64,000 bases of DNA, taken from Mycobacterium sp. 852002-51163_SCH5372311. GTDB taxonomy: Bacteria > Actinomycetota > Actinomycetes > Mycobacteriales > Mycobacteriaceae. Both the position numbers and the translations under genes were made by a program. Below the pieces are notes generated by a model. It saw only the letters and a list, made by a program, of their open reading frames with translations, did not search any database and was not told where the DNA came from. Where the stretch lies: positions 1 through 64,000 of the forward strand of contig NZ_LZIJ01000184.1 in assembly GCF_001667115.1 (NCBI RefSeq), in the 5' to 3' direction. Shown here piece after piece: positions 8,080 to 17,300 of this stretch. The first letter of the stretch is position 1; each line of letters begins with the position of its first letter.

Positions 8080-9561
8080 ATGCCAGTTGACCCCCGCACG
8101 CCGGTACTGATCGGCTACGGCCAGGTCAACCACCGCGACCCGATCGACCCCGAGACCCGATCCGTCGAACCGCTCGACCTGATGGCCGCGGCGGCCGAGC
8201 AGGCGGGCAAACCCCACGTCCTTCGGGCTGTCGACGCCATCCGCGTGGTCAACATCCTGTCGGCGCAGTACCGGGACCCCGGCCTGTTACTCGGGGAACG
8301 GATCGGCGCCGACGGTTTCACCACCCTTTACAGCCCGGTCGGCGGCAATGTACCGCAGTCGCTGGTCAACCAGGCCTGCCTGGACATCCAGCAGGGGCGC
8401 GCCGGCGTGGTGCTGCTGGCCGGCGCCGAAACCTGGCGTACCCGCAGGGGGCTGAGGGCCAGAGGCAGCAAGCTGGTGTGGACAATTCAGGATGAATCGG
8501 TGCCGATGGCCGAAGTGGCCGGTGACGATGTACCGATGGCCGGCGACGCCGAGATCCGCATCAAGCTGGACCGCCCGGCCTATGTGTACCCGCTGTTCGA
8601 ACAAGCGCTGCGAATCGCCAACGGCGAGGCGGTCGACGATCATCTGCGCCGCATCAGCGAGCTGTGGGCGCGTTTCAACGCCGTTGCCGTAGACAATCCG
8701 AACGCCTGGATCCAGAAGCCGGTGACCGCCGAAGAAATCGCGCAACCGGGCCCGCAGAACCGGATGATCAGCTGGCCCTACACCAAGTTGATGAACTCCA
8801 ACAACATGGTCGACCAGGGCGCCGCGCTTATCCTGACGTCGGCCGAACAGGCACAACGCCTGCAGATCCCAACCGACCGCTGGGTTTTCCCGCAGGCGGG
8901 TACCGACGCGCACGACACCTCTGCCATCGCCGAGCGCGCCGAGCTACACCGCTCACCCGCCATCCGGATAGCCGGTGAGCGAGCTCTCGAGCTGGCCGGC
9001 CTGGCCGTCGACGACGTCGACTACGTCGACCTGTACTCGTGCTTTCCCTCTGCCGTTCAAGTCGCGGCCAACGAACTGGGCCTCAGCGTCGACGATCCGG
9101 CGCGGCCGCTGACCGTCACCGGCGGCCTGACCTTCGCAGGCGGCCCGTGGAGCAACTACGTGATGCATTCCATCGCCACCATGGCCGAGCTGCTGGTGGC
9201 CAATCCCGGGCGGCGCGGCCTGATCACGGCCAACGGCGGCTACCTGACCAAGCACAGCTTCGGCCTCTACGGGACCGAGCCACCTTCCGCTTTTCGTTGG
9301 GAGGACGTGCAATCCGCGGTGGACCGCGAACCCGTCCGGCAGGGCCTGACCGAATGGGAGGGTGCCGGCACAGTCGAAGCCTGGACCACGCCGTTCGACC
9401 GGGACGGACGTCCCGAAAAGGTTTTTCTCGCGCTCCGAACACCTGACGACGGCCGCGCACTGGCAGTGATTCCGGAATCCGCGGCCGCGGAATTGTCGGT
9501 TCGCGAGGACATCGCCGGCGCCAAGGTCACCGTCCAATCGGACGGCACGGCGACGCTATGA
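8080..9561 (+). CDS. Thiolase-like acyl-CoA acetyltransferase homologue
   Basis: A 493-residue protein with the thiolase fold, corresponding to Rv1867. N-terminal MPVDPRTPVLIGYGQV is typical of the acetyl-CoA acetyltransferase-like family, and the C-terminal half carries LTVTGGLTFAGGPWSNYVMHS and a GYLTKHSFGLYG segment. The canonical nucleophilic Cys context of degradative thiolases is not evident; VNQACLDI near residue 96 could supply a Cys at that place. Activity (thiolase versus a lipid-transfer-type SCP-thiolase) is therefore uncertain. The neighbouring CoA-transferase found between Rv1865c and Rv1867 in M. tuberculosis (Rv1866) is not present here. Confidence 0.8.
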   Translation: MPVDPRTPVLIGYGQVNHRDPIDPETRSVEPLDLMAAAAEQAGKPHVLRAVDAIRVVNILSAQYRDPGLLLGERIGADGFTTLYSPVGGNVPQSLVNQACLDIQQGRAGVVLLAGAETWRTRRGLRARGSKLVWTIQDESVPMAEVAGDDVPMAGDAEIRIKLDRPAYVYPLFEQALRIANGEAVDDHLRRISELWARFNAVAVDNPNAWIQKPVTAEEIAQPGPQNRMISWPYTKLMNSNNMVDQGAALILTSAEQAQRLQIPTDRWVFPQAGTDAHDTSAIAERAELHRSPAIRIAGERALELAGLAVDDVDYVDLYSCFPSAVQVAANELGLSVDDPARPLTVTGGLTFAGGPWSNYVMHSIATMAELLVANPGRRGLITANGGYLTKHSFGLYGTEPPSAFRWEDVQSAVDREPVRQGLTEWEGAGTVEAWTTPFDRDGRPEKVFLALRTPDDGRALAVIPESAAAELSVREDIAGAKVTVQSDGTATL

Positions 9562-9703
9562 ACGTCCGTGGCTACTCTCGATCTACCGGCTCAACCTGGT
9601 CAAAACCCGTCCGGCCAGCGTGAGCGAATTTTGACGCGACGGCAAAAGCGCCGCAAATTTTCGCGGGGTGCCTATTGTCGAGGATGTTGGGAGGTGAGTC
9701 GGG

Positions 9704-11809
9704 GTGCGGATCCTGCTGACCGGTGCCACCGGGGCAGTCGGCCGCCTCGTGGCACGACACCTGGTCGCGGCGGGGCACACGGTCAGCGGCATCGCGCAGC
9801 GGCCGCACGAATACTTGCCCGCACAAATCGACCTTATCCGTGCGCCACTGAGTAGCCCCATCCTGCAAAGCCTGGCCGAAGATGCCGACGCGGTGATCCA
9901 TCTGGCACCTGTGGACACCACCGCGCCCGGCGGCGAAGGGATCAACGGCGTCGCGCATGTCACCCATGCGGCCGCCCGTGCCGGCGCCCGGCTGCTCTTC
10001 GTCTCCCAAGCCGCGGGACAGCCCGACCTGTACCGGCCCGCCGAGTCGCTGGTCTCCACGAGTTGGGCGCCGAGCCTGGTCGTCCGCATCGCACCTCCGG
10101 TCGGCCGCCAGCTCGACTGGATGGTGTGCCGCACGGTGGCCACCTTGCTGCGCGCCAAGGTCTCCGAGCGGCCCATGCGGGTACTGCACCTCGATGATCT
10201 CGCCCGGTTCCTGGTAGCGGCGCTGAACACCGACCGGACCGGCGTGGTCGACCTGGCTACCCCGGACACCGTCAACATGGTCACCGCCTGGCGGCTGCTG
10301 CGATCCGTCGACCCGCGTTCGCGGGTGCCTCGGGTTCGCGATTGGGCGGAGCTCTTTCCCCAGGTGGATCTGGCTGCTGTGCAAGAGGATTGGCGGTTCG
10401 AGTTCGGCTGGCACGCGGGCGAGGCCGTCGTCGACACGGCGCGAGGTCTGGTGGGGCGCAAGCTCGATGCCGCCGGCGCGATCTATCAGGCGGGTCAGCT
10501 CGGGCTTCCGGTGGAACCGTTACCGCGACTCGCGCCGCCGGAGCGGCTACAACCAGCAGTGCCGGAGAGTCTGGAGGGCGAGTTCGACGACCGCATCGAT
10601 CCGCGATTCCCGGTCTTCAGCGCCACCAGCCTGGCCGAGGCGCTGCCGGGCCCACTGACCCCGATCACGCTCGACGTGCAGATGAGCGGACTGCGCGCGG
10701 CGAGCCGGGTGATGGGTCAGGTGCTCGCGCTTGGCGGCGTCGTCGGTGACGAATGGGGGAGCAGAGCCATCGCGGTGTTCGGCCATCGCCCGTATGTCGG
10801 TGTCTCGGCCAATGTCGTCGCCGCCACCCAGCTGCCCGGCTGGGACCAGCAAGCCGTCACCGCGCATGCCCTGGGCGAGCAGCAGCAGGACACCCAACTC
10901 CTGCCGTTCGGTCGCCCCCAATTGGCTGGAGGGCCGCTTGGCTCAGTAGCCAAAGCGGTCGTCACGGCACGGTCCCTGGCACTGTTGCGCCATCTACGTG
11001 CCGACACCCAGGCCTACAGCGCCGCTGCGACGGCAGAGCACCTCGATCCGCGACGGCTGGCGTCGCTGCCCGACGCCAGCCTGCAAGTGCGCATACCGCT
11101 GTTACGGGACCGGATTCACCAGGGCTGGATTCTCACCGCGCTGTGGGTCATCGACAGCGGCGTGACCGCGGCGGCGCTACAGCACACCAGCGGCGGCAGC
11201 CAGCTGTCCGGGGTGAGCACGATCATGGAAAGCGGCCGCGTGGCCGCCGAGACCGCAACCCTGGCCGAGGTGTTGAGGCCCGATCCGCAATTGCTTGCCC
11301 TGGCCCGCAGCGGCGACCTCGATGGCGCGCGTGTCTTGTTTCCGAGTGCCGCGAGCGCTCTCGATGCGGCTCTCACCCGGATCGGGCACCGCGGGCCCGG
11401 TGAAGCCGAACTAGCGCAACCGATGTTCGCCGACGACCCCGGGACGCTGCTGATGACCGCCGCCGAAGTCGCTGACCGCCCGGCCGAGCCGACGCCACCG
11501 GCAACCTTGGCGCGGCGGCTGGCCGACAACGCCCGCGGCTTGCGGGAGCTGGCCCACGACACCACTTTGCGCTTCACGCATGAGCTTCGGCTGGCCTTGC
11601 GCGAGTTGGGATCTCGGCGGGTGGCCGCCGACCTGATCGACGTCGTCGACGACGTGTACTACTTGACTTGCGACGAGGTGGTCAGCATGCCAGCCGACGC
11701 GCGGCTGCGGATCAAACGCCGGCGCGCCGAGCGGGAGCGCCTGCAGGTACAGCGCCCGCCCGATGTCATCCACGGCGGCTGGAGGCCGGTCGACGAAAAG
11801 CCGAACTAG
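9704..11809 (+). CDS. NAD-dependent epimerase-like domain fused to PEP-synthase-like region
   Basis: A 701-residue two-part protein corresponding to Rv1868. Residues 1 to about 230 are an extended SDR/epimerase-type Rossmann domain opening with RILLTGATGAVGRLVARHL. The rest (about 320-690) resembles the middle region of PEP-synthase or rifampin-phosphotransferase-like enzymes: the HRGPGEAELAQPMFADDP segment and the DDVYYLTCDEV segment are characteristic. No PEP-utilising phosphohistidine domain and no ATP-grasp domain are seen. Start is GTG with GGAGGTGA five bases upstream. Function unknown. Confidence 0.75.
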   Translation: MRILLTGATGAVGRLVARHLVAAGHTVSGIAQRPHEYLPAQIDLIRAPLSSPILQSLAEDADAVIHLAPVDTTAPGGEGINGVAHVTHAAARAGARLLFVSQAAGQPDLYRPAESLVSTSWAPSLVVRIAPPVGRQLDWMVCRTVATLLRAKVSERPMRVLHLDDLARFLVAALNTDRTGVVDLATPDTVNMVTAWRLLRSVDPRSRVPRVRDWAELFPQVDLAAVQEDWRFEFGWHAGEAVVDTARGLVGRKLDAAGAIYQAGQLGLPVEPLPRLAPPERLQPAVPESLEGEFDDRIDPRFPVFSATSLAEALPGPLTPITLDVQMSGLRAASRVMGQVLALGGVVGDEWGSRAIAVFGHRPYVGVSANVVAATQLPGWDQQAVTAHALGEQQQDTQLLPFGRPQLAGGPLGSVAKAVVTARSLALLRHLRADTQAYSAAATAEHLDPRRLASLPDASLQVRIPLLRDRIHQGWILTALWVIDSGVTAAALQHTSGGSQLSGVSTIMESGRVAAETATLAEVLRPDPQLLALARSGDLDGARVLFPSAASALDAALTRIGHRGPGEAELAQPMFADDPGTLLMTAAEVADRPAEPTPPATLARRLADNARGLRELAHDTTLRFTHELRLALRELGSRRVAADLIDVVDDVYYLTCDEVVSMPADARLRIKRRRAERERLQVQRPPDVIHGGWRPVDEKPN

Positions 11810-11812
11810 CGA

Positions 11813-13045
11813 TCAACCGAGCAGGTCAGCCAGCGGTGACTGCGGGTCGGCCAGCTTGCCGGCATCGACCGGAGCCTTGGACCGGATCAAGGCTTTGACG
11901 TCGTCGAGCACGTCCCAGACATTGACGTTCATTCCGGCCAGCACTCGACCGGCGCCGTCGAGCCAGAAGGCGACGAATTCACGTCCGGCGACGTCGCCGC
12001 GAAACACCACCCGATCGAAGCTGGGGGCGTGGCCGGCATATTCCATGCCGAGGTCGTACTGGTCGGTGAAGAAGTACGGCAGCTCGTCGTATTCGCCTGG
12101 CTTGCCCAGCATTCCGGCGACCGCCACCGCGGGTTGCTTGAGCGCGTTGGCCCAGTGCTCGGTGCGAATCCGCACACCGAACAGCGGGTGCTCGGCGGCG
12201 GCGATGTCGCCCACCGCATAGATGTCGGCGTCGCTGGTGCGCAGCGACGCGTCAACCGCCACACCACCGTCACTCATCGAAAGCCCCGCCTGTTCGGCGA
12301 GTTCGAGGTTCGGCTTGGCGCCCACGGCCACCAGCACGGTGTCGGCGGCGACCGTCGACCCGTCGGCCAGCTTGAGCCCGGTCGCTTTGCCCTGCCCCGT
12401 CGGGATCTCCTCGACCTGCGCCTCGAGCCGCAGGTCGACCCCGTGGTCGCGGTGCAGCGCGGCGAACACTTCGCCGACGGTTTCACCGAGCGCTGCCATC
12501 AGCGGTTGCTTGGCTGTCTCGACCACAGTGACATTGACACCGCGCTGACGGGCGGCCGCCGCCACCTCCAGCCCGATCCATCCGGCACCCACTACCGCAA
12601 GCGAACTGCCTTCGGCCAGAACAGAATTCAGGGCTGCAGCATCGCCGAACGTACGCAGATAGTGGACACCGGCGGCATCGGATCCAGGTATCGGGGCATG
12701 ACGCGACGCCGACCCGGTCGCCAACAGCAGTTTGTCGTACCCGATCGTCGTGCCGCCGGGCAGGCCAACGGTATGCGCGGCGGGATCCACGGAGGAGACC
12801 CGCTGGCCCAGCCTCAAGTCGACGTCATGTTCGCGGTACCAATCGGAGTTGTGCACGGTGAAGTCGTTCAGCGACTTCTTACCGGCCAGGTACTCCTTGG
12901 ACAGCGGGGGGCGTTCGTAGGGCAGGTGATCCTCTTCGCACAAGAGAACGACCTTGCCATCAAAGTCATTGTCGCGCAACGCTTCTACTGCCTTAGCGCC
13001 GGCAAGTCCGCCGCCGACGATGACGAATGTGGTCGAGCTGGCCAT
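11813..13045 (-). CDS. FAD-dependent ferredoxin reductase
   Basis: A 410-residue pyridine-nucleotide-disulfide-family reductase that should pass electrons from NAD(P)H to a ferredoxin. N-terminal FAD site VIVGGGLAGAKA; NAD(P)H site VVGAGWIGLEVAAAARQRG near residue 153; the FAD-closing motif DIYAVGDIA near 274; and a C-terminal reductase domain with WLDGAGRVLAGMNVNVWD. It corresponds to Rv1869c. It could serve one of the window's P450s, but no ferredoxin gene adjoins it. Convergent with the preceding gene, with stop codons only a few bases apart. Confidence 0.9.
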   Translation of the reverse strand: MASSTTFVIVGGGLAGAKAVEALRDNDFDGKVVLLCEEDHLPYERPPLSKEYLAGKKSLNDFTVHNSDWYREHDVDLRLGQRVSSVDPAAHTVGLPGGTTIGYDKLLLATGSASRHAPIPGSDAAGVHYLRTFGDAAALNSVLAEGSSLAVVGAGWIGLEVAAAARQRGVNVTVVETAKQPLMAALGETVGEVFAALHRDHGVDLRLEAQVEEIPTGQGKATGLKLADGSTVAADTVLVAVGAKPNLELAEQAGLSMSDGGVAVDASLRTSDADIYAVGDIAAAEHPLFGVRIRTEHWANALKQPAVAVAGMLGKPGEYDELPYFFTDQYDLGMEYAGHAPSFDRVVFRGDVAGREFVAFWLDGAGRVLAGMNVNVWDVLDDVKALIRSKAPVDAGKLADPQSPLADLLG

Positions 13046-13094
13046 GGTTGCTGCTCCATTCTGTTGTCGACGCCGCCAGCCTACCCGCGGCCGA

Positions 13095-13820
13095 TCAGCT
13101 CAAAAGTTCGCGCAGCGTAAGTGCATTGCGCACCGCGTGACCGCCCAGGTCGTTGTTGAAGTACATCCATACGTCGCGGCCGTCGTCACGCCATTGCGTG
13201 ATTCGGTCGGCCCAGCGACGCAGTTGGTCGTCCGAGTAACTTCCGGCATAGATCGAGTCCTGATCCGGGCCGTGCATCCGGATGTAGACGAAGTCGGTAG
13301 TGGCCCGCGGGACGCAGACCAGTCCTGCCCCGCTCATCACCACGTAGCCGGCGGCGCGGCGTTCCAGCAGGGCATACACCGCGTCGTCATTCCACGACGG
13401 ATGCCGCAGCTCAACGGCGACGCGGATCTCTGCCGGCACGGCGGCGAGGAAGGCATCGAGGCGGGCGTCGTCGCGCTGTTGCTCCGGATGCAGCTGCACC
13501 AGCAGCACTCCACGGCGATCACCCAGCACCTGCCAACAGCGTTCGAACCGCTCGATCCACGGTTCGGGCGAGGTCAGGCGACGGTAGTGGGTCAGTCCGC
13601 GATGCGCTTTGACGGACATGGTGCAGCCGCGCGGCATCTGATCACGCCACCCGGCAAACGTCGAATCCTTCGGCCAGCGGTAGAAACTCGCATTGAGCTC
13701 TACCGTGTCGAACGTCTCGAGAAATAGCGCAAAGCGCTTACCGGAAGCCAATTTCGGCGGGTAGAGCACGCCGGTCCAGTGATCGTAGGACCAACCCGAC
13801 GTGCCGATCCGCACGGTCAC
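13095..13820 (-). CDS. DUF72 (YecE-like) family protein
   Basis: A 241-residue TIM-barrel-type DUF72 protein. Hallmarks are the opening RIGTSGWSYDHW, ELNASFYRWP near residue 41, VKAHRGLTHYRR, the VLLVQLHPE strand, VAVELRHPSWN and the C-terminal YFNNDLGGHAVRNA. Biochemical role unknown for the family. It lies 49 bp upstream of the ferredoxin reductase on the same strand and so may be co-transcribed with it. I do not recall it at this place in M. tuberculosis, so it marks the beginning of a variable block. Confidence 0.9.
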   Translation of the reverse strand: MTVRIGTSGWSYDHWTGVLYPPKLASGKRFALFLETFDTVELNASFYRWPKDSTFAGWRDQMPRGCTMSVKAHRGLTHYRRLTSPEPWIERFERCWQVLGDRRGVLLVQLHPEQQRDDARLDAFLAAVPAEIRVAVELRHPSWNDDAVYALLERRAAGYVVMSGAGLVCVPRATTDFVYIRMHGPDQDSIYAGSYSDDQLRRWADRITQWRDDGRDVWMYFNNDLGGHAVRNALTLRELLS

Positions 13821-13827
13821 GGAATTC

Positions 13828-13947
13828 TCAACCGATCACCCGCCGGCGCACGTCGTCGTCCAGCGATGCCCGCACCAGAGCGGCCGCCAGCCGGGCGTTG
13901 GCACGCCAACCCTGCCAGCTTCGTCGGGCCGGTTCATACCCCGCGGC
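13828..13947 (-). pseudogene. Possible C-terminal remnant of a lost gene
   Basis: On the minus strand a 39-codon segment runs from an in-frame TAA to TGA and reads like real protein (AAGYEPARRSWQGWR, then NARLAAALVRASLDDD, ending RRRVIG), but has no plausible start. It sits immediately upstream of the DUF72 gene. It could be the tail of a deleted gene or chance coding in GC-rich DNA. The rest of 13948-14065 shows no gene. Confidence 0.3.
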
Positions 13948-14065
13948 TTACCCGCGACGCGCAACCGCAAACCTTGGGGCGTCGAGTGTGCAGTTGTCGC
14001 ACGCGCCACCCCCGTTTTGCGTACAAAAAGTCCACATCCGGCATCGACGAATGCCCTCCAAACGC

Positions 14066-14398
14066 CTACTTGGGTGGCAACGTGCGCGCGTAGTCCGCGC
14101 CCCGGTTGACCCAACTCTGAAGCTGGCGTTTGGTTTTCACTCCGTCGTCGGCGACACGCAACCAGCCGCGCATCTGCCGACCTCCCATCTCCATGAGACC
14201 GACGTGCGCGCGGGCCAGTAGCTTGTCGGTGTCCTCCGGCGGCACCCGGACCAGCAATCCGCCCTGGCCGCTGGCGGCCACCGCCATGTTGCCGTTGATC
14301 AAAAAGGCCAGCCCGCCGAACATCCGCTTCTCTTCGACACCGCGCTGCGGCCCCAGCAGTTCGCGGATCCGGTTGGCCAGGTCTTCGTCGTAGGCCAT
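14066..14398 (-). CDS. TfoX N-terminal-domain protein
   Basis: A 110-residue protein consisting only of the TfoX/Sxy N-terminal domain: acidic opening MAYDEDLANRIRELL, the GVEEKRMFGGLAFLINGNM core and the LMEMGGRQMRGWLRV end. TfoX in Proteobacteria activates competence genes, but stand-alone N-terminal domains in actinobacteria have no known role. Its start codon shares one base with the stop of the upstream reductase (TGATG), so it is translationally coupled to it. Confidence 0.85.
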   Translation of the reverse strand: MAYDEDLANRIRELLGPQRGVEEKRMFGGLAFLINGNMAVAASGQGGLLVRVPPEDTDKLLARAHVGLMEMGGRQMRGWLRVADDGVKTKRQLQSWVNRGADYARTLPPK

Positions 14399-14775
14399 CA
14401 GTCGAGGTCGACCCGGATGGTGAGCAGGTCGCTACCCATCAAGCGCACGACCGCACTGTTGAGGCGGGGCAGGTTCCCCAGCCGCCGCACCGGATCGTCG
14501 TCGGGCAGTAGGTGCGCGGTTCCGTTGCGCCACTTTCCGCCGATGCGCACCCGCACCGCCGGGTTGGCCTTCATGTTGCGCACGTAGTCGGAGTGCTCGC
14601 CGTGTTCGGAGACCATCCAGAACTGGTTGCCGACCACTTTTCCGCCGACCGCGGTGAGCCGCGGCTTTCCGGACTTGCGGCCGACGGTTTCAATCATCGT
14701 CACCGGCAATTGCCGGCCGATCGGATTGACCACGAGCCGTTGTACGCGATGGACCACTTGCCGTTTCAGACTCAC
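14398..14775 (-). CDS. Deazaflavin (F420)-dependent nitroreductase-family protein
   Basis: A 125-residue split-barrel protein of the Ddn-like F420H2-dependent quinone/nitroreductase family abundant in mycobacteria. Diagnostic are IETVGRKSGKPRLTAV, followed by FWMVSEHGEHSDYVRNMKANPAVRVRIGG in spirit (key residues G, H, W/Y and N-x-K-A-N-P). I chose GTG at 14775; a longer reading from 14856 would overlap lon by 53 bp and adds a basic unstructured leader. Position directly behind lon and coupling to the TfoX-N gene suggest a three-gene transcript. Substrate unknown. Confidence 0.8.
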   Translation of the reverse strand: MSLKRQVVHRVQRLVVNPIGRQLPVTMIETVGRKSGKPRLTAVGGKVVGNQFWMVSEHGEHSDYVRNMKANPAVRVRIGGKWRNGTAHLLPDDDPVRRLGNLPRLNSAVVRLMGSDLLTIRVDLD

Positions 14776-14803
14776 GGGTCCATTAAACGCCGCAGGGCGC
14801 GGC

Positions 14804-17137
14804 TCACGCAGCGGCCGTTGTCGTTTCCGTGGCCGGTTCGAGTGCCTGGGCGACAATCTCGGCGACGTCGGACATCGGCTTGACCGTCAGGGCCTCGAGT
14901 ACCTCTGCGGGAACCCCTCCAGAATCCGGGTCCAGATCCGGCTCGTTGCGCTGCGGAATGAAAACCGTTGACAAGCCGGCACGTTGGGCGGCAAGCAGCT
15001 TCTGCTTCACACCGCCGATCGGCAACACGCGACCGTTCAGCGTGACCTCACCGGTCATCCCGACATCGGAGCGCACCTGACGTCCGGTGGCCATCGACAC
15101 CAACGCGGTCACCATGGTCACCCCGGCCGACGGGCCGTCCTTGGGTACCGCACCGGCCGGCACGTGTACGTGGATGCGCCGGTCCAGCGTTTTGGGGTCG
15201 ACACCTAGCTCCGCAGCGTGCGAACGCACGTAGGACAAGGCGATCTGCGCCGACTCCTTCATCACGTCGCCCAGTTGCCCGGTCAGCTGCAAACCCGGTT
15301 CGCCGTCGGTGCCTCCGGCCTCGATGTAGAGCACGTCGCCGCCGAGGCCGGTGACGGCCAGGCCGGTGGCCACGCCGGGCACCGCCGTGCGTTCGGCCGA
15401 CTCGGGCGTGAACCGCGGACGGCCCAGGTAGCCGACGAGGTCGGGCTCGTCGATCACCTTCGGGCCAGGCTCCTCGGCGAGCCTGGTGGTCACCTTGCGC
15501 AGCGCCTTGGCCAGCAGGCGTTCGAACTGCCGTACACCCGGCTCACGGGTGTAGTCGGCGGCGATCTTGCGCAGCGCGGCCTCGGTCACCGTGACCTCGT
15601 CGTCGCTCAGCGCCGCACGCTCGCGCTGCCGGGGCAGCAGGTAGTCGCGGGCGATGGCCACCTTGTCGTCCTCGGTGTAACCGTCGATCTGCACCAGCTC
15701 CATGCGGTCCAGCAACGCCGACGGGATGTTCTCGATCACGTTGGCGGTGGCCAGAAACACCACGTCGGACAGGTCGAGGTCCAGATCGAGGTAGTGGTCG
15801 CGGAAGGTGTGGTTCTGCGCCGGATCGAGCACCTCCAGCAGCGCCGCACTGGGATCACCGCGGTAGTCGGAGCCGACCTTGTCGATCTCATCAAGCAGCA
15901 CAACGGGATTCATCGAACCCGCCTCGCCGATCGCCCGCACGATGCGGCCCGGCAGCGCCCCGACGTAGGTGCGACGGTGCCCGCGAATCTCGGCCTCGTC
16001 GCGCACGCCGCCTAGGGCGACGCGCACGAACTTACGACCCAGCGCGCGCGCCACGCTCTCACCCAGCGACGTCTTGCCGACGCCGGGCGGCCCGGCCAGC
16101 ACCATCACCGCGCCGGAGCCGCGTCCGCCGACGACCTGCAGCCCCCGCTGCGCCCGGCGGGTACGGACGGCCAGGTATTCGACAATGCGGTCCTTGACGT
16201 CTTCGAGCCCGTGGTGGTCGGCGTCCAGGATCTCCCGCGCCGCCTTGAGGTCCGCCGAGTCTTCGGTGCGCACGTTCCAGGGCAGGTCCAGCACGGTGTC
16301 CAGCCAGGTCCGGATCCAGCCGCTTTCCGGGCTCTGGTCGCTGGCGCGTTCCAGCTTGCCGACCTCGCGCAGCGCTGCCTCGCGGACCTTCTCGGGCAGG
16401 TCAGCGGCCTCGACGCGGGCGCGGTAGTCGTCTGATCCGTCGGGCTCGCCCTCGCCGAGTTCCTTGCGGATGGCGGCGAGCTGTTGACGCAGCAGGAACT
16501 CCTTTTGCGTCTTCTCCATGCCGTCGCGCACGTCTTCGGCGATCTTGTCGTTGACCTCGACTTCGGCCAGATGCGAGCTGGTCCAGTCGATCAGCACCCG
16601 CAGCCGTTCGGCGACATCGGCGGTCTCCAGCAGCTGGCGCTTCTGCACATCGGTCAGGTAAGAGGCGTAGCCCGAGGTGTCCGCCAGCGCCGACGGGTCG
16701 GTCAGGCTGTTCACGTAATCGACGATCTGCCAGGCCTCGCGGCGCTGCAGCATCGCCAGCAGCAGCTTCTTGTACTCGGCCGCCAGGGCCTTGATTTCGT
16801 CGGTCAACTCCTGGTCGGCGACCTCGGTCACCTCGACCCACAACGCCGCGCCGGGTCCGGATGCGCCCGCGCCGATGTGCGCCCGGCGCTCACCGCGCAC
16901 CACGGCTGCGGTGCCGCCGCCCGCGATGCGTCCGACCTGCAGAATCTTCGCGATCACGCCGTGCGAGGGGTAGCGGTCGTCCAGTCGGGGGGCGATCAGT
17001 AGTTGCCTTGCTTCGGTCGCCTGAGCGGCGTCGGTCGCGGCGCGCGCAGCGTCGTCCAGCGCGATCGGGACCACCATTCCGGGCAACACGATGGTGTCGG
17101 TCACGAACAGCACCGGCACCGATTTGGCTTCAGCCAT
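14804..17137 (-). CDS. lon: ATP-dependent Lon protease
   Basis: A 777-residue LonA protease, a cytosolic hexameric AAA+ enzyme that degrades misfolded and regulatory proteins. The N-terminal substrate-binding domain starts at VPVLFVTDTIVLPG. A helical region follows, then Walker A GPPGVGKTS (349-357), Walker B VVLLDEID (412-419) and sensor regions. The peptidase domain has catalytic Ser in KDGPSAG (about 670) and Lys in LPIGGVKQK (about 711). Start at ATG (MAEAKSVPVL) is supported by GGAGG a few bases upstream. M. tuberculosis is known to lack lon while M. smegmatis has it, so its presence here separates this organism from the tuberculosis complex. Confidence 0.97.
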   Translation of the reverse strand: MAEAKSVPVLFVTDTIVLPGMVVPIALDDAARAATDAAQATEARQLLIAPRLDDRYPSHGVIAKILQVGRIAGGGTAAVVRGERRAHIGAGASGPGAALWVEVTEVADQELTDEIKALAAEYKKLLLAMLQRREAWQIVDYVNSLTDPSALADTSGYASYLTDVQKRQLLETADVAERLRVLIDWTSSHLAEVEVNDKIAEDVRDGMEKTQKEFLLRQQLAAIRKELGEGEPDGSDDYRARVEAADLPEKVREAALREVGKLERASDQSPESGWIRTWLDTVLDLPWNVRTEDSADLKAAREILDADHHGLEDVKDRIVEYLAVRTRRAQRGLQVVGGRGSGAVMVLAGPPGVGKTSLGESVARALGRKFVRVALGGVRDEAEIRGHRRTYVGALPGRIVRAIGEAGSMNPVVLLDEIDKVGSDYRGDPSAALLEVLDPAQNHTFRDHYLDLDLDLSDVVFLATANVIENIPSALLDRMELVQIDGYTEDDKVAIARDYLLPRQRERAALSDDEVTVTEAALRKIAADYTREPGVRQFERLLAKALRKVTTRLAEEPGPKVIDEPDLVGYLGRPRFTPESAERTAVPGVATGLAVTGLGGDVLYIEAGGTDGEPGLQLTGQLGDVMKESAQIALSYVRSHAAELGVDPKTLDRRIHVHVPAGAVPKDGPSAGVTMVTALVSMATGRQVRSDVGMTGEVTLNGRVLPIGGVKQKLLAAQRAGLSTVFIPQRNEPDLDPDSGGVPAEVLEALTVKPMSDVAEIVAQALEPATETTTAAA

Positions 17138-17228
17138 CAATCCTCCAAAGTTTGAGTCCGATGCGCTCAACCTTGTGGGTGGCCGGTTTGTTCCCGACGG
17201 GCCTGCGAGCGGTGGGCGCATCAGGTGC

Positions 17229-17286
17229 CGAGCAGACGCAGAATCGCCCAAAACATGCCCGAATCATGCGATTCTGCGTCTGCTCG
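17229..17286. repeat. Dispersed inverted repeat, family A
   Basis: Perfect 19-bp arms (cgagcagacgcagaatcgc and its complement) separated by 20 bases, between the CGNR regulator and lon on the minus strand. It can form a strong hairpin and may terminate CGNR transcription or insulate lon. Same family as the repeats at 7976-8031 and 54279-54336. Confidence 0.95.
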
Positions 17287-17300
17287 CGCAGGTAACTGGC

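Noticed and set aside
13801..14109. Plus-strand open frames between DUF72 and TfoX
   Set aside because: No ribosome sites, odd composition; the only protein-like reading is the short minus-strand remnant reported.
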